Shown piece after piece: positions 7,664 to 17,236 of a stretch of 58,153 nt of DNA. Below the pieces are notes generated by a model. It was not told where the DNA came from. It ran no database searches and saw only the letters and a program-made list of their open reading frames with translations. A program made the position numbers and the translations under genes. Source of the stretch: Gammaproteobacteria bacterium (lineage in GTDB: Bacteria; Pseudomonadota; Gammaproteobacteria; DSM-19610); the NCBI GenBank assembly GCA_026197075.1, contig JAPHQV010000048.1, forward strand, positions 1-58,153, read 5' to 3'. Every line of letters begins with the position of its first letter. Positions within the stretch are counted from its first letter, which is position 1.

Positions 7664-8299
7664 ATGGCCATTACAAAATCGCTGACCACCGGCAATCTTT
7701 CCATCGACCGGTTCCTTGAGCACTGCCACCGGCGCCGCTACCCCTCCAAGACGGCCATCATCCACGCCGGCGACAAGCCCGACGTGCTCTATTACATCCT
7801 GGAAGGCTCGGTCACGGTCCTGATCGAGGACGAGGATGGCCACGAAATCGTGCTCGCCTACCTCAACAAGGGGGATTTCTTCGGCGAGATGGGCCTGTTC
7901 AGCGACGATACCCGCAGCGCCTGGGTACGCACCAAGACCGAATGCGAGCTGGCCGAGATCAGCTACAGCCGCTTCCGCCAGCTGGCCACCGAGGATGCCG
8001 ATATCCTCTTCGCCCTGTCCTCGCAGATGGCCGCCCGCCTGCGCCTCACCAGCCGCAAGGTCAGTGACCTGGCCTTCGTGGATGTCACCGGGCGCGTGGC
8101 CCGCACCCTGCTGGACCTGTGCAAGCAGCCCGACGCCATGACCCATCCGGACGGCATGCAGATCCGCATCACCCGCCAGGAGATCGGTCGCATCGTCGGT
8201 TGTTCACGGGAAATGGTGGGACGGGTACTGAAGTCCCTGGAGGAACAGGGCCTGATCACGGCACGCGGCAAGACCATCGTGGTGTTCGGGACGCGCTGA
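7664..8299 (+). CDS. crp: cAMP receptor protein / Vfr-type transcription regulator
   Basis: Global cAMP-responsive transcription factor of 211 residues, acting as a dimer. The N-terminal cyclic-nucleotide domain has the phosphate-binding cassette [18 protein letters not shown] with the conserved Arg-Ser pair. The C-terminal helix-turn-helix [20 protein letters not shown] retains the Arg, Glu and Arg that read the TGTGA half-site in E. coli CRP. The 167-bp gap to the divergent OsmC gene should contain its promoter. Confidence 0.96.
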   Translation: MAITKSLTTGNLSIDRFLEHCHRRRYPSKTAIIHAGDKPDVLYYILEGSVTVLIEDEDGHEIVLAYLNKGDFFGEMGLFSDDTRSAWVRTKTECELAEISYSRFRQLATEDADILFALSSQMAARLRLTSRKVSDLAFVDVTGRVARTLLDLCKQPDAMTHPDGMQIRITRQEIGRIVGCSREMVGRVLKSLEEQGLITARGKTIVVFGTR

Positions 8300-8305
8300 A
8301 AATCT

Positions 8306-8516
8306 TGTTTTAACCACCAAGACGCCAAGACGCCAAGACGCCAAGAAAATCAAAAATACTTAGGGAATCTCTGATGAATGTCTTGTCCGTCATTCCCGCG
8401 AAGGCGGGAATCCATGTTTTTGAAATACCTGGATTCCCGCCTTCGCGGGAATGACGGGGGTACTCTTATGGGTTCCTGAATTTCCTTGGCGTCTTGGCGC
8501 CTTGGCGGTTCAAGAA
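8306..8516. repeat. Nested inverted repeats between crp and trpC
   Basis: From the outside in: three tandem GACGCCAA units (8316-8345), an ATTCCC-N8-GGGAAT palindrome (8392-8411), its inverted partner (8433-8452), then an inverted CCTTGGCGTCTTGGCGCC unit (8487-8504). The outer arm runs into the trpC stop codon. It separates two convergent genes, so extended hairpins may act as a bidirectional transcript end. Confidence 0.8.
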
Positions 8517-9313
8517 TTCCCGAACAACTCCGCCAGCCTCACCCCCGGATCATCGGCCCGCATGAAGGCCTCGCCCACCAGGAAGGTATGCACCTGGTGG
8601 CGGCGCATCAGGGCCACGTCCTCCGGAGTATGGATCCCGCTCTCGGTCACCACCAGCCGATCGGCGGGGATGCGTTCCAGCAGGTCCAGGGTCGTTTCCA
8701 GGCGCGTCTCGAAGGTGCGCAGGTTGCGGTTGTTGATGCCGATGAGCGGCGCCGGCAGGCGCAGGGCACGGTCCAGTTCCTCCCTGTCATGCACCTCCAC
8801 CAGCACATCCATGCCCAACTCATGGGCGAGGCCCAGCAAGCGGGCCAGCTGCGCGTCGTCCAGGGCGGAAACGATCAGCAGGATACAGTCGGCCCCCAGG
8901 GCGCGCGCTTCCACCACCTGATAGGGATCGAGGGTGAAGTCCTTGCGCAGCACCGGCAGCGCGCAGGCGACGCGCGCCTGTTGCAGGTAGGCGTCAGCGC
9001 CCTGGAAGAAGTCCAGGTCGGTCAGCACCGACAGGCAGGCGGCACCACCACGTTCGTAGCTGCGCGCAATGGCGGGAGGGTCGAAGTCGGCGCGCAGCAG
9101 GCCCTTGCTCGGCGAGGCCTTCTTGATCTCGGCGATGACCGCCGCCTGGCCGGCCGCGATCCGCGCGCGCAGCGCCGCGACAAAGCCGCGCGGGGCATCG
9201 GCCTTGATGGCCTGTTCCCGCAATGCGTCAATGGAGACATGCCGGCTGCGTTCGGCAACCTCCTCCCGCTTGCGGGCGAGGATCTTCTGCAGGATGTCCG
9301 AGTGACTGTTCAT
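8510..9313 (-). CDS. trpC: Indole-3-glycerol phosphate synthase
   Basis: Fourth-step enzyme of tryptophan synthesis converting CdRP to indole-3-glycerol phosphate, a TIM barrel. The start at 9313 ([19 protein letters not shown]) matches the N termini of Pseudomonas TrpC; ATG at 9319 is also possible. Catalytic elements are visible: [11 protein letters not shown] with the catalytic Lys, [24 protein letters not shown], and the phosphate-binding [12 protein letters not shown] and [12 protein letters not shown]. About 267 residues, monofunctional (no TrpF fusion). Last gene of the trpE-trpG-trpD-trpC run. Confidence 0.96.
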   Translation of the reverse strand: MNSHSDILQKILARKREEVAERSRHVSIDALREQAIKADAPRGFVAALRARIAAGQAAVIAEIKKASPSKGLLRADFDPPAIARSYERGGAACLSVLTDLDFFQGADAYLQQARVACALPVLRKDFTLDPYQVVEARALGADCILLIVSALDDAQLARLLGLAHELGMDVLVEVHDREELDRALRLPAPLIGINNRNLRTFETRLETTLDLLERIPADRLVVTESGIHTPEDVALMRRHQVHTFLVGEAFMRADDPGVRLAELFGNS

Positions 9314-9356
9314 ATCCATGCTCAACACATCAGTTGCTGGAAAAGGGGTCAACCCC

Positions 9357-10382
9357 TTACTGGGGCGCCATCGTCTGCGTCAACTGTACCAGGGCATCCA
9401 GCTTCTGCTGCGCCGCGCCATTGTCCAAGACCTCCTGCGCCTTCGCCACACCCGTCTCCAGATTATCGGCAAGACCCGCCACATAGATGGCCGCGCCGGC
9501 ATTCAGCGCCACGATGTCGCGAGCGGGGCCGGGCTCGCCCGCAAACACGCCCTGGATCACCGCCAGGCTCTGCTCGGCATCCTTCACCGCGAGTACGGAA
9601 ACCTCGACACGCTGCATGCCGAACTGTTCCGGGCTGATCTGGTAGTCATGCACCTGACCGTCCTTCAACTCCGCCACCAGGGTCGGCGAGCCGATGCTGA
9701 TCTCGTCGAGGCCGTCGTAGGCATGCACCACCAGCACGTGGCGGCTGCCGAGCTGATTCAGCACCTCGGCCAGTGGCCGTACCCAGTCGGCACCGAACAC
9801 ACCCAGCACCTGGTTGGGCGCGCCGGCGGGATTGGTCAGGGGGCCGAGCAGGTTGAACAAAGTGCGCACGCCCATCTCGCGGCGCGGGCCGATGGCGTGG
9901 CGCATGGCGCTGTGGTGTTTTGGGGCGAACAGGAAGCCGACTCCCAACTCGTCCACGCAGCGGGCCACCTGTTCCGGTGTCAGCTCCAGGTTGACGCCGG
10001 CGGCCTCCAGCACATCGGCACTGCCGCAACTGCTGGAGACGGAACGGTTGCCGTGCTTGGCCACCCGGCCGCCGGCGGCGGCGGTGACGAAGGCGCTGGC
10101 GGTGGAGATGTTGAAGGTGTGGGCGCCGTCGCCGCCGGTGCCGCAGGTATCCACCACGTGATCGCCTTTCACCGTCACGCCACTGGCCAGCTCGCGCATC
10201 ACCCGCGCCGCCGCCGCGATCTCGTCCACGGTCTCGCCCTTCATGCGCAGGCCGATGAGGAAGCCACCGATCTGCGCCGGCGTGGCATTGCCGGTCATGA
10301 TGCCGCGCATGACCTCGGTCATCTGCTCGCCGCTGAGATCACGCCGCTCGGTGACGGCGCGGATGGCTGCCTGCATGTCCAT
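9357..10382 (-). CDS. trpD: Anthranilate phosphoribosyltransferase
   Basis: Transfers phosphoribose from PRPP to anthranilate. The 341-residue product has the glycine-rich PRPP loop [17 protein letters not shown], the [19 protein letters not shown] anthranilate-site motif and the [13 protein letters not shown] segment typical of TrpD. Only 2 bp separate its start from the trpG stop, so the genes are translated from one message. Confidence 0.97.
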   Translation of the reverse strand: MDMQAAIRAVTERRDLSGEQMTEVMRGIMTGNATPAQIGGFLIGLRMKGETVDEIAAAARVMRELASGVTVKGDHVVDTCGTGGDGAHTFNISTASAFVTAAAGGRVAKHGNRSVSSSCGSADVLEAAGVNLELTPEQVARCVDELGVGFLFAPKHHSAMRHAIGPRREMGVRTLFNLLGPLTNPAGAPNQVLGVFGADWVRPLAEVLNQLGSRHVLVVHAYDGLDEISIGSPTLVAELKDGQVHDYQISPEQFGMQRVEVSVLAVKDAEQSLAVIQGVFAGEPGPARDIVALNAGAAIYVAGLADNLETGVAKAQEVLDNGAAQQKLDALVQLTQTMAPQ

Positions 10383-10384
10383 GT

Positions 10385-10978
10385 TCAGCTTCCCCTCGTA
10401 GTGGTGCGCAAAAAATTGCGCAGCATGTCATGCCCGTGCTGGGTCAGGATGGATTCAGGGTGAAACTGCACCCCCTCGACCGCCAGTTCCTTATGACGCA
10501 CACCCATGATCTCGTCCAGGCTGCCATCGGGATTTTCGGTCCAGGCGGTAACCTCCAGGCAGTCGGGCAGGCTGGCCTGTTCGATCACCAGGGAGTGATA
10601 GCGCGTCGCTTCCAGGGGATCGGGCAGGCCGTGAAAGACGCCCACGTCCTTGTGACGGATCAGGGAGGTCTTGCCGTGCATGATGGCGCCGGCATGCACG
10701 ATCCTGCCCCCGAAGGCCTGGCCGATGCCCTGGTGGCCGAGGCAGACGCCGAGGATGGGGATCTTGCCTGCGTAGGTCCGGATGGCATCCACCGACACCC
10801 CCGCCTCGTTGGGCGTGCAGGGACCGGGGGAGATCACCAGGTGGTCAGGCGCGAGGCGGCCGATCTCCTCCACGCTGATCTGGTCATTGCGAAACACCTG
10901 CACCTCGGCCCCCAGTTCGCCGAAATACTGCACCAGGTTGTAGGTGAAGGAATCGTAGTTGTCGATCATCAGCAGCAT
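10385..10978 (-). CDS. trpG: Anthranilate synthase glutamine amidotransferase subunit
   Basis: A class I glutamine amidotransferase of 197 residues supplying ammonia to TrpE. It has the [18 protein letters not shown] start, the nucleophile in [17 protein letters not shown] and the His-Glu pair in [10 protein letters not shown]. It may also serve PabB in folate synthesis, as dual-purpose TrpG/PabA proteins do. It sits 10 bp after trpE. Confidence 0.95.
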   Translation of the reverse strand: MLLMIDNYDSFTYNLVQYFGELGAEVQVFRNDQISVEEIGRLAPDHLVISPGPCTPNEAGVSVDAIRTYAGKIPILGVCLGHQGIGQAFGGRIVHAGAIMHGKTSLIRHKDVGVFHGLPDPLEATRYHSLVIEQASLPDCLEVTAWTENPDGSLDEIMGVRHKELAVEGVQFHPESILTQHGHDMLRNFLRTTTRGS

Positions 10979-10988
10979 GACAGTCCCC

Positions 10989-12473
10989 TCACCGGTGCAC
11001 CGCGTCCAGCCCGGCTTCCGCGCGGGCCACGGCGCGGAAGATGGCGCGCCCCTTGTTCATGGTCTCGTCCCATTCGTTGCGCGGGATGGAGTCGTGGACG
11101 ATGCCGGCGCCGGCCTGGATGTGCAGGGTGCCGTCCTTGATGACGGCAGTGCGAATGGCGATGGCGGTATCCATGTTGCCGTTCCAGGCCAGGTAGCCCA
11201 CGGCGCCGGCATAGACGCCGCGCTTGACCGGCTCCAGTTCGTCGATGATCTCCATGGCGCGGATCTTGGGGGCGCCGCTCACGGTGCCGGCGGGAAAGGT
11301 GGCGCGCAGCACGTCCATGGCCGACAGCCCGGGACGCAGTCGGCCCTGCACGTTGGAGACGATGTGCATCACGTGGGAATAGCGCTCGATCTCCATCTTT
11401 TCGGTCAACTCCACCGAGCCGGTCTCGGCGATGCGGCCCACGTCGTTGCGGCCCAGGTCGATGAGCATGAGATGTTCCGCCAGTTCCTTGGGATCGGCCA
11501 GCAGGTCCTGCTCCAGGGCATGGTCCTCCTCCTCGCTGCGGCCGCGCGGGCGGGTACCGGCGATGGGCCGCACCGTCACCACGCCATCCTCGGCACGGGT
11601 GAGGATCTCCGGCGAGGACCCCACGATATGGAAGTCGTCGAGATCCAGGAAATACATGTAGGGCGAGGGATTGAGGCTGCGCAGCGCCCGGTACAGATCC
11701 AGGGGCTGGGCGGCGAAGGGAATGGACAGGCGCTGGGACAGCACCACCTGCATGACATCGCCCTCGACGATATAGTCCTTGCAGCGCAACACCGCCTGCT
11801 CGAAGCCTTCCCGGGTGAAGCCGGAGACGAAATCCTCCTCGCGCACCCGCACCGGCGCACCGCTCACCTGGGCGGGCAGCTCGCGACGCAGGCGCGTCAC
11901 CAGCTCGTCGAGACGCGCCTCGGCCACGGCATGGGCATCGGGAATGGAGGGATCCGCCTGCACCACCACGTGCAGGGTGCCACTCAGGTTATCGAACACC
12001 ACCACCTCGTCGGACACCATGAGCAGGATATCCGGGGTACCCAGGGGATCGGGCTTTTCGCAGCGGGCCAGTTTCGGCTCCACGTAGCGCACGGTGTCGT
12101 AGCCGAAGTAGCCCACCAGGCCGCCGGTGAAACGCGGCAGGCCGTCGCGCTGCGCCACCCGGAAGCCCTGCTGGAAGGCCTCGATATGGGCCAGCGGATC
12201 CGCGACCTCCTGCTCTTCCACCACCTGGCCGTCGCTGATCAGGGTGACACGGTGGCCGCTCACCTTGAGCAGGGTGCGGCAGGGCAGGCCGATGATGGAG
12301 TAACGACCCCACTTCTCGCCGCCCTGCACCGACTCGAACAGGTAGCTGTACGGGCCGCTGGCCAGCTTGAGGTAGGCACTCAGGGGAGTGTCGAGGTCCG
12401 CGAGGACCGTGCGGCTCAGGGGGATGCGGTTGTAGCCCTGGTCCGCGAGTTGCTTGAATTGTGTGGCGTCCAT
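10989..12473 (-). CDS. trpE: Anthranilate synthase component I
   Basis: Chorismate-binding subunit of anthranilate synthase, 494 residues from ATG at 12473 ([19 protein letters not shown]), chosen over an upstream ATG that lacks a ribosome site. The C-terminal chorismate-utilising domain shows [37 protein letters not shown] and [10 protein letters not shown]. The N-terminal [19 protein letters not shown] is the feedback-inhibition region; the LLES-type element appears as [17 protein letters not shown]. No tryptophan-rich leader peptide was found upstream. Confidence 0.97.
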   Translation of the reverse strand: MDATQFKQLADQGYNRIPLSRTVLADLDTPLSAYLKLASGPYSYLFESVQGGEKWGRYSIIGLPCRTLLKVSGHRVTLISDGQVVEEQEVADPLAHIEAFQQGFRVAQRDGLPRFTGGLVGYFGYDTVRYVEPKLARCEKPDPLGTPDILLMVSDEVVVFDNLSGTLHVVVQADPSIPDAHAVAEARLDELVTRLRRELPAQVSGAPVRVREEDFVSGFTREGFEQAVLRCKDYIVEGDVMQVVLSQRLSIPFAAQPLDLYRALRSLNPSPYMYFLDLDDFHIVGSSPEILTRAEDGVVTVRPIAGTRPRGRSEEEDHALEQDLLADPKELAEHLMLIDLGRNDVGRIAETGSVELTEKMEIERYSHVMHIVSNVQGRLRPGLSAMDVLRATFPAGTVSGAPKIRAMEIIDELEPVKRGVYAGAVGYLAWNGNMDTAIAIRTAVIKDGTLHIQAGAGIVHDSIPRNEWDETMNKGRAIFRAVARAEAGLDAVHR

Positions 12474-12507
12474 GAAGGCACCCTGGAAATCATCAGGAAT
12501 CGAATGC

Positions 12508-12547
12508 AAAAAGGCCCGGTATCAGCGCATCAGCCGCGCCATCGGGC
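12508..12547 (-). terminator. Possible terminator/attenuator between gph and trpE
   Basis: Minus-strand GCCCG...CGGGC with an inner GCGC pairing and five U after it, located between the gph stop and the trpE start. It could end the rpe-gph message or attenuate trpE. The stem is short, so confidence is moderate. Confidence 0.45.
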
Positions 12548-12583
12548 ATTCTCGATCCGGCATTCATGGACGTTGCGCATTCT

Positions 12584-13267
12584 TCAGGCCGCTTGTTCTT
12601 GTAGCAGTTCGCGGATTTCCACCATGGAGTCGATCACCGCGTCCGGATGGAAATCGCGGATGTCGGCCCCGTGGTTGTAGCCGTAGCTCATGCAGACGAT
12701 CTGGAAACCGGCGGCGCGGGCCGCCTTCACATCGCTGACCGAGTCGCCGATCATCAGCGCCTGCTCCGGCTCGAGGCCGAAAAAGCGCGCCGCATGCAGC
12801 AGCGGCGCCGGGTCCGGCTTCTTCTGCGGCAGCGTATCACCGCTGATGATGATTTCAAAATCATCATGCACGCCCAGGTCCTTGAGCAGCGGCAGGGTGA
12901 ACTGGGCGGCCTTGTTGGTGACACAACCCAGCCGGTAGCCCTGGGCCTTCAGCCAGGCCACGCCTTCCGCCACTCCCGGGTAGAGGGCACTGCGCTTGGA
13001 GGTGTTGTCGGCATAGAGATCGAGGAAGATGGGATAGGCGCGCTGGAACAGGGCCTCGTCGGGCTCGCCCTCCAGCTGGCCGACCAGGGCGCGGCGCACC
13101 AGTCGCTCCACGCCATTGCCCACCCAGTTGCGCACCCTGGCCTCGCCGTGCACCGGGAGATCCAGCGCCTTCATCATTTCATCGACGCAATAGGCCAGGT
13201 CCGGCACGCTGTCCACCAGGGTGCCGTCCACGTCGATCAAGACCATTTCGGGTTTCCGCAACATCAT
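12584..13267 (-). CDS. gph: Phosphoglycolate phosphatase
   Basis: HAD-superfamily hydrolase of 227 residues converting 2-phosphoglycolate to glycolate. Motif I is VLIDVDGTLVDS, motif II lies near GCVTNKA, motif III KKPDPAP and motif IV MIGDSVSDVKAARAAG. The helical cap includes NWVGNGVERLVRRAL, characteristic of Gph. Its place between rpe and trpE is the classic gammaproteobacterial order. In an organism with a Calvin cycle it would remove the phosphoglycolate made by Rubisco oxygenation; Rubisco itself is not in this window. Confidence 0.95.
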   Translation of the reverse strand: MMLRKPEMVLIDVDGTLVDSVPDLAYCVDEMMKALDLPVHGEARVRNWVGNGVERLVRRALVGQLEGEPDEALFQRAYPIFLDLYADNTSKRSALYPGVAEGVAWLKAQGYRLGCVTNKAAQFTLPLLKDLGVHDDFEIIISGDTLPQKKPDPAPLLHAARFFGLEPEQALMIGDSVSDVKAARAAGFQIVCMSYGYNHGADIRDFHPDAVIDSMVEIRELLQEQAA

Positions 13268-13286
13268 TTCTTCTCAAGACTCAAAT

Positions 13287-13435
13287 GCAATTAATCACCG
13301 CAGAGGCGCAAAGTACGCAAAGGAAAACCAGATATCGTCAGAAAACCCAAATGAATACTGGTTTCGTCATTCCGGCGCATGCCGGAATCCATGAGAATCG
13401 GAGGCATGGATGCCAGCATACGCCGGCATGACGGA
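13287..13435. repeat. Interspersed repeats between gph and rpe
   Basis: Contains ACCGCAGAGGCGCAAAGTA (start near 13293), a type of A-rich intergenic repeat, followed by the palindrome ATTCCGGCGCATGCCGGAAT (13369-13388) and a related inverted unit around 13407-13433 (CCGGCATGACGG). The last two are diverged relatives of the ATTCCC-N8-GGGAAT repeats. Confidence 0.6.
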
Positions 13436-13441
13436 GGTTAC

Positions 13442-14131
13442 TCAGCCCGCCTTCGCCAGTTCCGCGCGCATCTCCTTGATGATGCTGTCATAGCGATTGG
13501 GATCGGAATCCTTGCCCTTGCCGAAGATGCCGGAGCCGGACACGAAGGTGTCGGCGCCCGCGGCGGCGATCTCGGCGATGTTATCGGCCTTCACGCCGCC
13601 ATCGATCTCCAGGCGGATGTCACGACCGGAGGCCTCGATGAGCTTGCGCACTTCACGCAACTTGTCCAGGGCGGAGGGGATGAAGCTCTGGCCGCCGAAG
13701 CCGGGGTTCACCGACATCAGCAGGATCATGTCCACCTTGTCCATGACGTACTGGAGCACGTCCAGGGGGGTGGCCGGATTGAACACCAGGCCGGCCTTGC
13801 AGCCCTCGCCCTTGATCAGCTGCAGGGTGCGGTCGACGTGCTCGGAAGCCTCCGGGTGGAAGGTGATGTAGCTGGCGCCGGCGGCGGCGAAATCGGGAAT
13901 GATGCGGTCCACGGGCTTGACCATGAGGTGCACATCGATCGGCGCGGTGACGCCGTGCTTGCGCAGGGCCTCGCACACCAGCGGGCCGATGGTCAGGTTC
14001 GGCACATAGTGGTTATCCATGACATCGAAATGCACGATGTCGGCACCGGCCTTGAGGACACGGTCCACTTCCTCACCCAGGCGGGCAAAATCCGCCGACA
14101 GAATGGAGGGCGCAATTGCATAATCCGCCAT
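13442..14131 (-). CDS. rpe: Ribulose-phosphate 3-epimerase
   Basis: Interconverts ribulose 5-phosphate and xylulose 5-phosphate in the pentose phosphate and Calvin cycles. The 229-residue TIM barrel shows [34 protein letters not shown], the DVHLMV strand with the metal His, [14 protein letters not shown] and [11 protein letters not shown]. First gene of the rpe-gph-trp run. Confidence 0.97.
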   Translation of the reverse strand: MADYAIAPSILSADFARLGEEVDRVLKAGADIVHFDVMDNHYVPNLTIGPLVCEALRKHGVTAPIDVHLMVKPVDRIIPDFAAAGASYITFHPEASEHVDRTLQLIKGEGCKAGLVFNPATPLDVLQYVMDKVDMILLMSVNPGFGGQSFIPSALDKLREVRKLIEASGRDIRLEIDGGVKADNIAEIAAAGADTFVSGSGIFGKGKDSDPNRYDSIIKEMRAELAKAG

Positions 14132-14566
14132 GATCTAAACCTCTTGTATATCGTTACGAATCAACGTCCCGTGCCATCGTCGACCGGGGAAGGAGCCGAC
14201 GGTGCGCAAGGACGCTCCGGAGTAAATCGAGCCAAAACAGGCAACAAGGGGCGAACTTTACCCCAAGCGCCGCCGATTTTCAGCCCTGTGGCGGGAAGGG
14301 ACACCCTCCGATGCCCCACGGAGGCGGCGATCTGCCACCAGGTGTTTGTTAATTATGCGGAAAAACCGATTGTCGTCGCGGCATCCACGGAACTGCCCGG
14401 AACCAAATCAGTGGAGTAAGCGCCGAATTTATTCGCCATATCCGCTGCTCGAGAATGACCGCGTGGATTTCAGTGGATTGCATGGCCAATTACGGTCTGG
14501 CTTTGACAGGAGCGTCCCAGCGCCGGAAACTGCCCGCCAAACCAAAAACCCATACCCGGAGTCTCC
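14132..14566. other. 435-bp divergent intergenic region, no gene seen
   Basis: Lies between the divergent rpe and CopD-like genes. No convincing open frame, RNA gene or terminator was found. A TTGACA hexamer occurs at 14503-14508 without a good -10 partner. Promoters for both neighbours must lie here. Confidence 0.5.
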
Positions 14567-15034
14567 ATGTCCCTGCTGATGCCCTTGATGATCGTCCTGC
14601 ACACCCTGTCCGCCGTGGTCTGGGTGGGCGGCATGTTCTTCGCCTACATGGCCCTGCGGCCCGCCGCCGCCAAGGTGCTGGAGCCGCCGGAACGGCTCAC
14701 CCTCTGGGCCCACACCTTCAGCCGCTTCTTTCCCTGGGTCTGGATCTCCGTGGTGCTGTTGCTGCTCACGGGTTACGGCATGCTGTTCCTGGCGTTCGGG
14801 GGCTTCGGCGGCGCGCGCCTGCACATCCACATCATGCAGGCCCTGGGCATCGTCATGGTGCTGATCTACCTGCACCTGTTCTTCGCGCCCTTCAAGCGAC
14901 TGAAGAACTACGTGATCACCCAGGAATGGGCCCTGGCGGGCGCACAGCTCAACCAGATTCGTGTCATGGTGGGGGTCAACCTGGTGATCGGGCTGGTGGT
15001 GGTGGCGGTGGCGACGGGGGGACGGTACCTCTAG
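14567..15034 (+). CDS. CopD-like small integral membrane protein
   Basis: A 155-residue protein with four predicted transmembrane helices (roughly residues 3-29, 49-79, 87-105 and 131-151). The pattern LHTLSAVVWVGGMFFAYMAL with an early His, LLLTGYGMLF and HIHIMQALGIVMVLIYLHLF resembles the CopD/YkoC-type four-helix membrane proteins in which conserved histidines may bind heme or metal. The specific function is unknown. It stands alone with no copper genes beside it. Confidence 0.75.
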   Translation: MSLLMPLMIVLHTLSAVVWVGGMFFAYMALRPAAAKVLEPPERLTLWAHTFSRFFPWVWISVVLLLLTGYGMLFLAFGGFGGARLHIHIMQALGIVMVLIYLHLFFAPFKRLKNYVITQEWALAGAQLNQIRVMVGVNLVIGLVVVAVATGGRYL

Positions 15035-15050
15035 TACCGATTTCCCGGAC

Positions 15051-15980
15051 TTACTCCGCCGGCCGGTTGTCCGCGCGCATACCCGCCTCTTCCACCAGCC
15101 GTGCCAGGATCGGCTTGCTGGCCTCGCCGAAATAGAGCGAACGGTGCGGAAAGGGAATCTCCACACCCTCGCGGTCGAAGGCCTGCTTGACGCGACGCAG
15201 GAACTGGCGCCCCACCTCCCACTGCTTGATGGGCAAGGTGCGCAACCGGCCCTTGATCATCACCGCCGAATCGGCGAAAGCATCCACACCGAACACTTCC
15301 ACGTCATCCACCATCAGGGGGCCGAAATACTCGTCGGCACGCAGCTCCGTGCCCACCTGTTTGAGAATCTCCACCACCCGGTCGGTATCTTCCTTGTAGG
15401 CCACACCGATATCGAACACATAAGCGGACCACTGCTTGGTGAGATTGGCGAGGGTGGTGATCGTGCCATTGGGGAAGATATGCACAACCCCTGACAGGTC
15501 GCGCAACACCAGGGTGCGGAAATTGATCTGCTCCACCAGGCCACCGGTGCCATTGACCACGGCCACGTCGCCGATGCGCACCTGGTTTTCCAGGATCATG
15601 AAAAAGCCGCTGATGACATCGCGCACCAGGTTCTGGGCACCGAAGCCCACCGCCAGGCCCACCACACCGGCACTGGCGAGGATGGGCGCAACCGCCACAC
15701 CCAGCTCGTTGAGCACGATCAGCAGTGCCATCACCCAGATGACGATGATGATGGCCTGGCGCAGCAGCCGCACCAGGGTCTCGGCACGCTTGGCGGCCTC
15801 GCCGGCCATATCGCCCTGCTGGCGACCGCTGGCGATCAGGCGCTGTTCCAGGCGCTGCAGTCCCACCTTGGCGGCGTGGATGGCAACCCAGGCCAGTACC
15901 AGGATCAACAGGATACGCAGGGTGCCGAAGATCAGGTCCCGCCATTCCACCTGGGCGATATACTCTTCAACGAATTCCAT
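15051..15980 (-). CDS. MscS family mechanosensitive ion channel
   Basis: Small-conductance mechanosensitive channel relieving hypo-osmotic pressure in the inner membrane. The 309-residue product (start at 15980 behind GGGAGC) has N-terminal helices, the pore-lining helix GVVGLAVGFGAQNLVRDVISG and the beta domain FFMILENQVRIGDVAVVNG, followed by the PNGTITTLANLTK segment. It is close in length to E. coli MscS (286 residues), without the large periplasmic domain of MscK. Confidence 0.93.
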   Translation of the reverse strand: MEFVEEYIAQVEWRDLIFGTLRILLILVLAWVAIHAAKVGLQRLEQRLIASGRQQGDMAGEAAKRAETLVRLLRQAIIIVIWVMALLIVLNELGVAVAPILASAGVVGLAVGFGAQNLVRDVISGFFMILENQVRIGDVAVVNGTGGLVEQINFRTLVLRDLSGVVHIFPNGTITTLANLTKQWSAYVFDIGVAYKEDTDRVVEILKQVGTELRADEYFGPLMVDDVEVFGVDAFADSAVMIKGRLRTLPIKQWEVGRQFLRRVKQAFDREGVEIPFPHRSLYFGEASKPILARLVEEAGMRADNRPAE

Positions 15981-16174
15981 TACGGATGCTCCCTTCGCTG
16001 GTTGGCGCCAGTTCCGCGCCATCCACTACCACGATATCCACCGGGCCTCCCTGCGCAAGCTTGCCATCCTGCCCATGGGAGCTATATGTTGGTAGAGGGT
16101 TCAGGTCCGGTATTCCGGAGATCGAACCCTCGTTCGCTACAGGGTAACAGCACAGCCATCACGGAGGTACCGCA

Positions 16175-16474
16175 ATGGCGACTGAATATGATCCGCGTAT
16201 CGGCGACTGGTACAAGAATGTCCACGGCGATACTTTCGAAATCGTAGCCATCGATCGGGATGATGGCACGCTGGAAATCCAGTACTTCGATGGCACCATC
16301 GAGGAACTGGAGCTGGATACCTGGCAGGAACTGCCGGTGGAGCCCGCCGAGCCGCCCGAGGACTGGTCCGGTTCCCTGGATATCGACCGCGAGGACTATG
16401 GCGTGGACCTGGATCAGGGAAGCGGTGGCGCCCTGTGGGCCAACCCCCTGGACCGGATCGACTACGAAGACTGA
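16175..16474 (+). CDS. Conserved small acidic protein (DUF6763-like)
   Basis: A 99-residue very acidic soluble protein beginning MATEYDPRIGDWYKNVHGDTF and containing EIQYFDGTIEELELDTWQEL and EPPEDWSGSLDI. This pattern resembles a short family widespread in sulfur-oxidising gammaproteobacteria that I recall as DUF6763. No catalytic motif is visible and no function can be assigned. GGAGG precedes the start at suitable spacing. Confidence 0.75.
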   Translation: MATEYDPRIGDWYKNVHGDTFEIVAIDRDDGTLEIQYFDGTIEELELDTWQELPVEPAEPPEDWSGSLDIDREDYGVDLDQGSGGALWANPLDRIDYED

Positions 16475-16622
16475 ATCCGCCCCGCTTTCGCGCTTTTCAT
16501 TTCCGCCAACTCCCTGTAGATTGGGCATTAACCGGCCGCATTAGGGGAAGGCTCAATTTCCTCGCGCGCGCGCCGCTACTCTGATTGAAGGCCATCCCCA
16601 TCCCCCGGCAAGGAGGAACATC

Positions 16623-16835
16623 ATGACCCTCATCATCGACATGGCATCCGGCACGCGCTGCGACGAAATCCTCCCTTCCCCTGCTGGCGAGGACGGGTCC
16701 ACCAACCGGCTGCAGGCACCAGCCCCGCAGGTGGAAGTCGGCCTGCACACCGATACCACCGCCACCCCCTGTTCCGGCATGCCGGCATCGCTGCCAACCG
16801 GCGACCTGGAACTCTTCCTCGATAGCATGCGCTGA
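16623..16835 (+). CDS. Hypothetical 70-residue protein with strong ribosome site
   Basis: Not recognised. The frame opens MTLIIDMASGTRCDEILPSP and closes TGDLELFLDSMR, with two cysteines and a Pro/Thr-rich middle. It is supported by AAGGAGG six bases before the ATG and by an intrinsic terminator 30 bp after the stop, so it looks like a self-contained monocistronic gene. No signal peptide or membrane segment is apparent. Confidence 0.6.
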   Translation: MTLIIDMASGTRCDEILPSPAGEDGSTNRLQAPAPQVEVGLHTDTTATPCSGMPASLPTGDLELFLDSMR

Positions 16836-16865
16836 CGCCTGCCCGTAGCGGGCACAACACCCGGA

Positions 16866-16892
16866 AACGCCGGCCGGTGAGCCGGCGTTTTT
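16866..16892 (+). terminator. Rho-independent terminator
   Basis: A 9-bp stem AACGCCGGC/GCCGGCGTT with a 6-nt loop and five T on the plus strand, just downstream of the 70-residue gene and touching the end of the convergent Rieske gene. Confidence 0.9.
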
Positions 16893-17236
16893 CATTTTCC
16901 TGTCGCGGACACCAACCGTATCCAACCCGACTCCAGTCGCACCGCCACCGCTTGCAGGGCCTGACCCGCGCAGGGGCCGACAAGACAGAATCCGTCCTCG
17001 ATGCGGAAGCGGGCATCGTGGGTGGCACACTGGATATGGCGTTTATCGAGATCGAGAAACTGGTCCGGCATCCAGTCCAGCGGTCCCCCCGTATGGGGAC
17101 ACTGGTTGCGGTAGGCGAATACCTCATCGCCCTGGCGCACCAGGAAGATCTCCTCCGGGCCGGCAGGGCCCTCGATCGCGAAGGCCTTGCTGCCCGGATC
17201 GGGCAAATCCTCAAGGCGACAAAGGCGATCATCCAT
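16892..17236 (-). CDS. Rieske [2Fe-2S] protein
   Basis: A 114-residue soluble Rieske ferredoxin-like protein. The two cluster-binding boxes are CPHTGGPLDW (C-x-H) and CATHDARFRIEDGFCLVGPC (C-x2-H). Without a membrane anchor or catalytic domain it could be an electron carrier or the small component of an oxygenase. It overlaps the start of nothing else but is coupled to the upstream PfkB gene by an 8-bp overlap. The partner is unknown. Confidence 0.92.
   Translation of the reverse strand: MDDRLCRLEDLPDPGSKAFAIEGPAGPEEIFLVRQGDEVFAYRNQCPHTGGPLDWMPDQFLDLDKRHIQCATHDARFRIEDGFCLVGPCAGQALQAVAVRLESGWIRLVSATGK

Noticed and set aside
5755-8516. CRISPR array
   Set aside because: The CCAAGACG and ATTCCC repeats are palindromic, irregularly spaced and lack uniform spacers; no cas genes are present.
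12474-12583. Trp attenuator with leader peptide before trpE
   Set aside because: A weak hairpin with U tract exists, but no short ORF with consecutive Trp codons was found, so it is reported only as a possible terminator.
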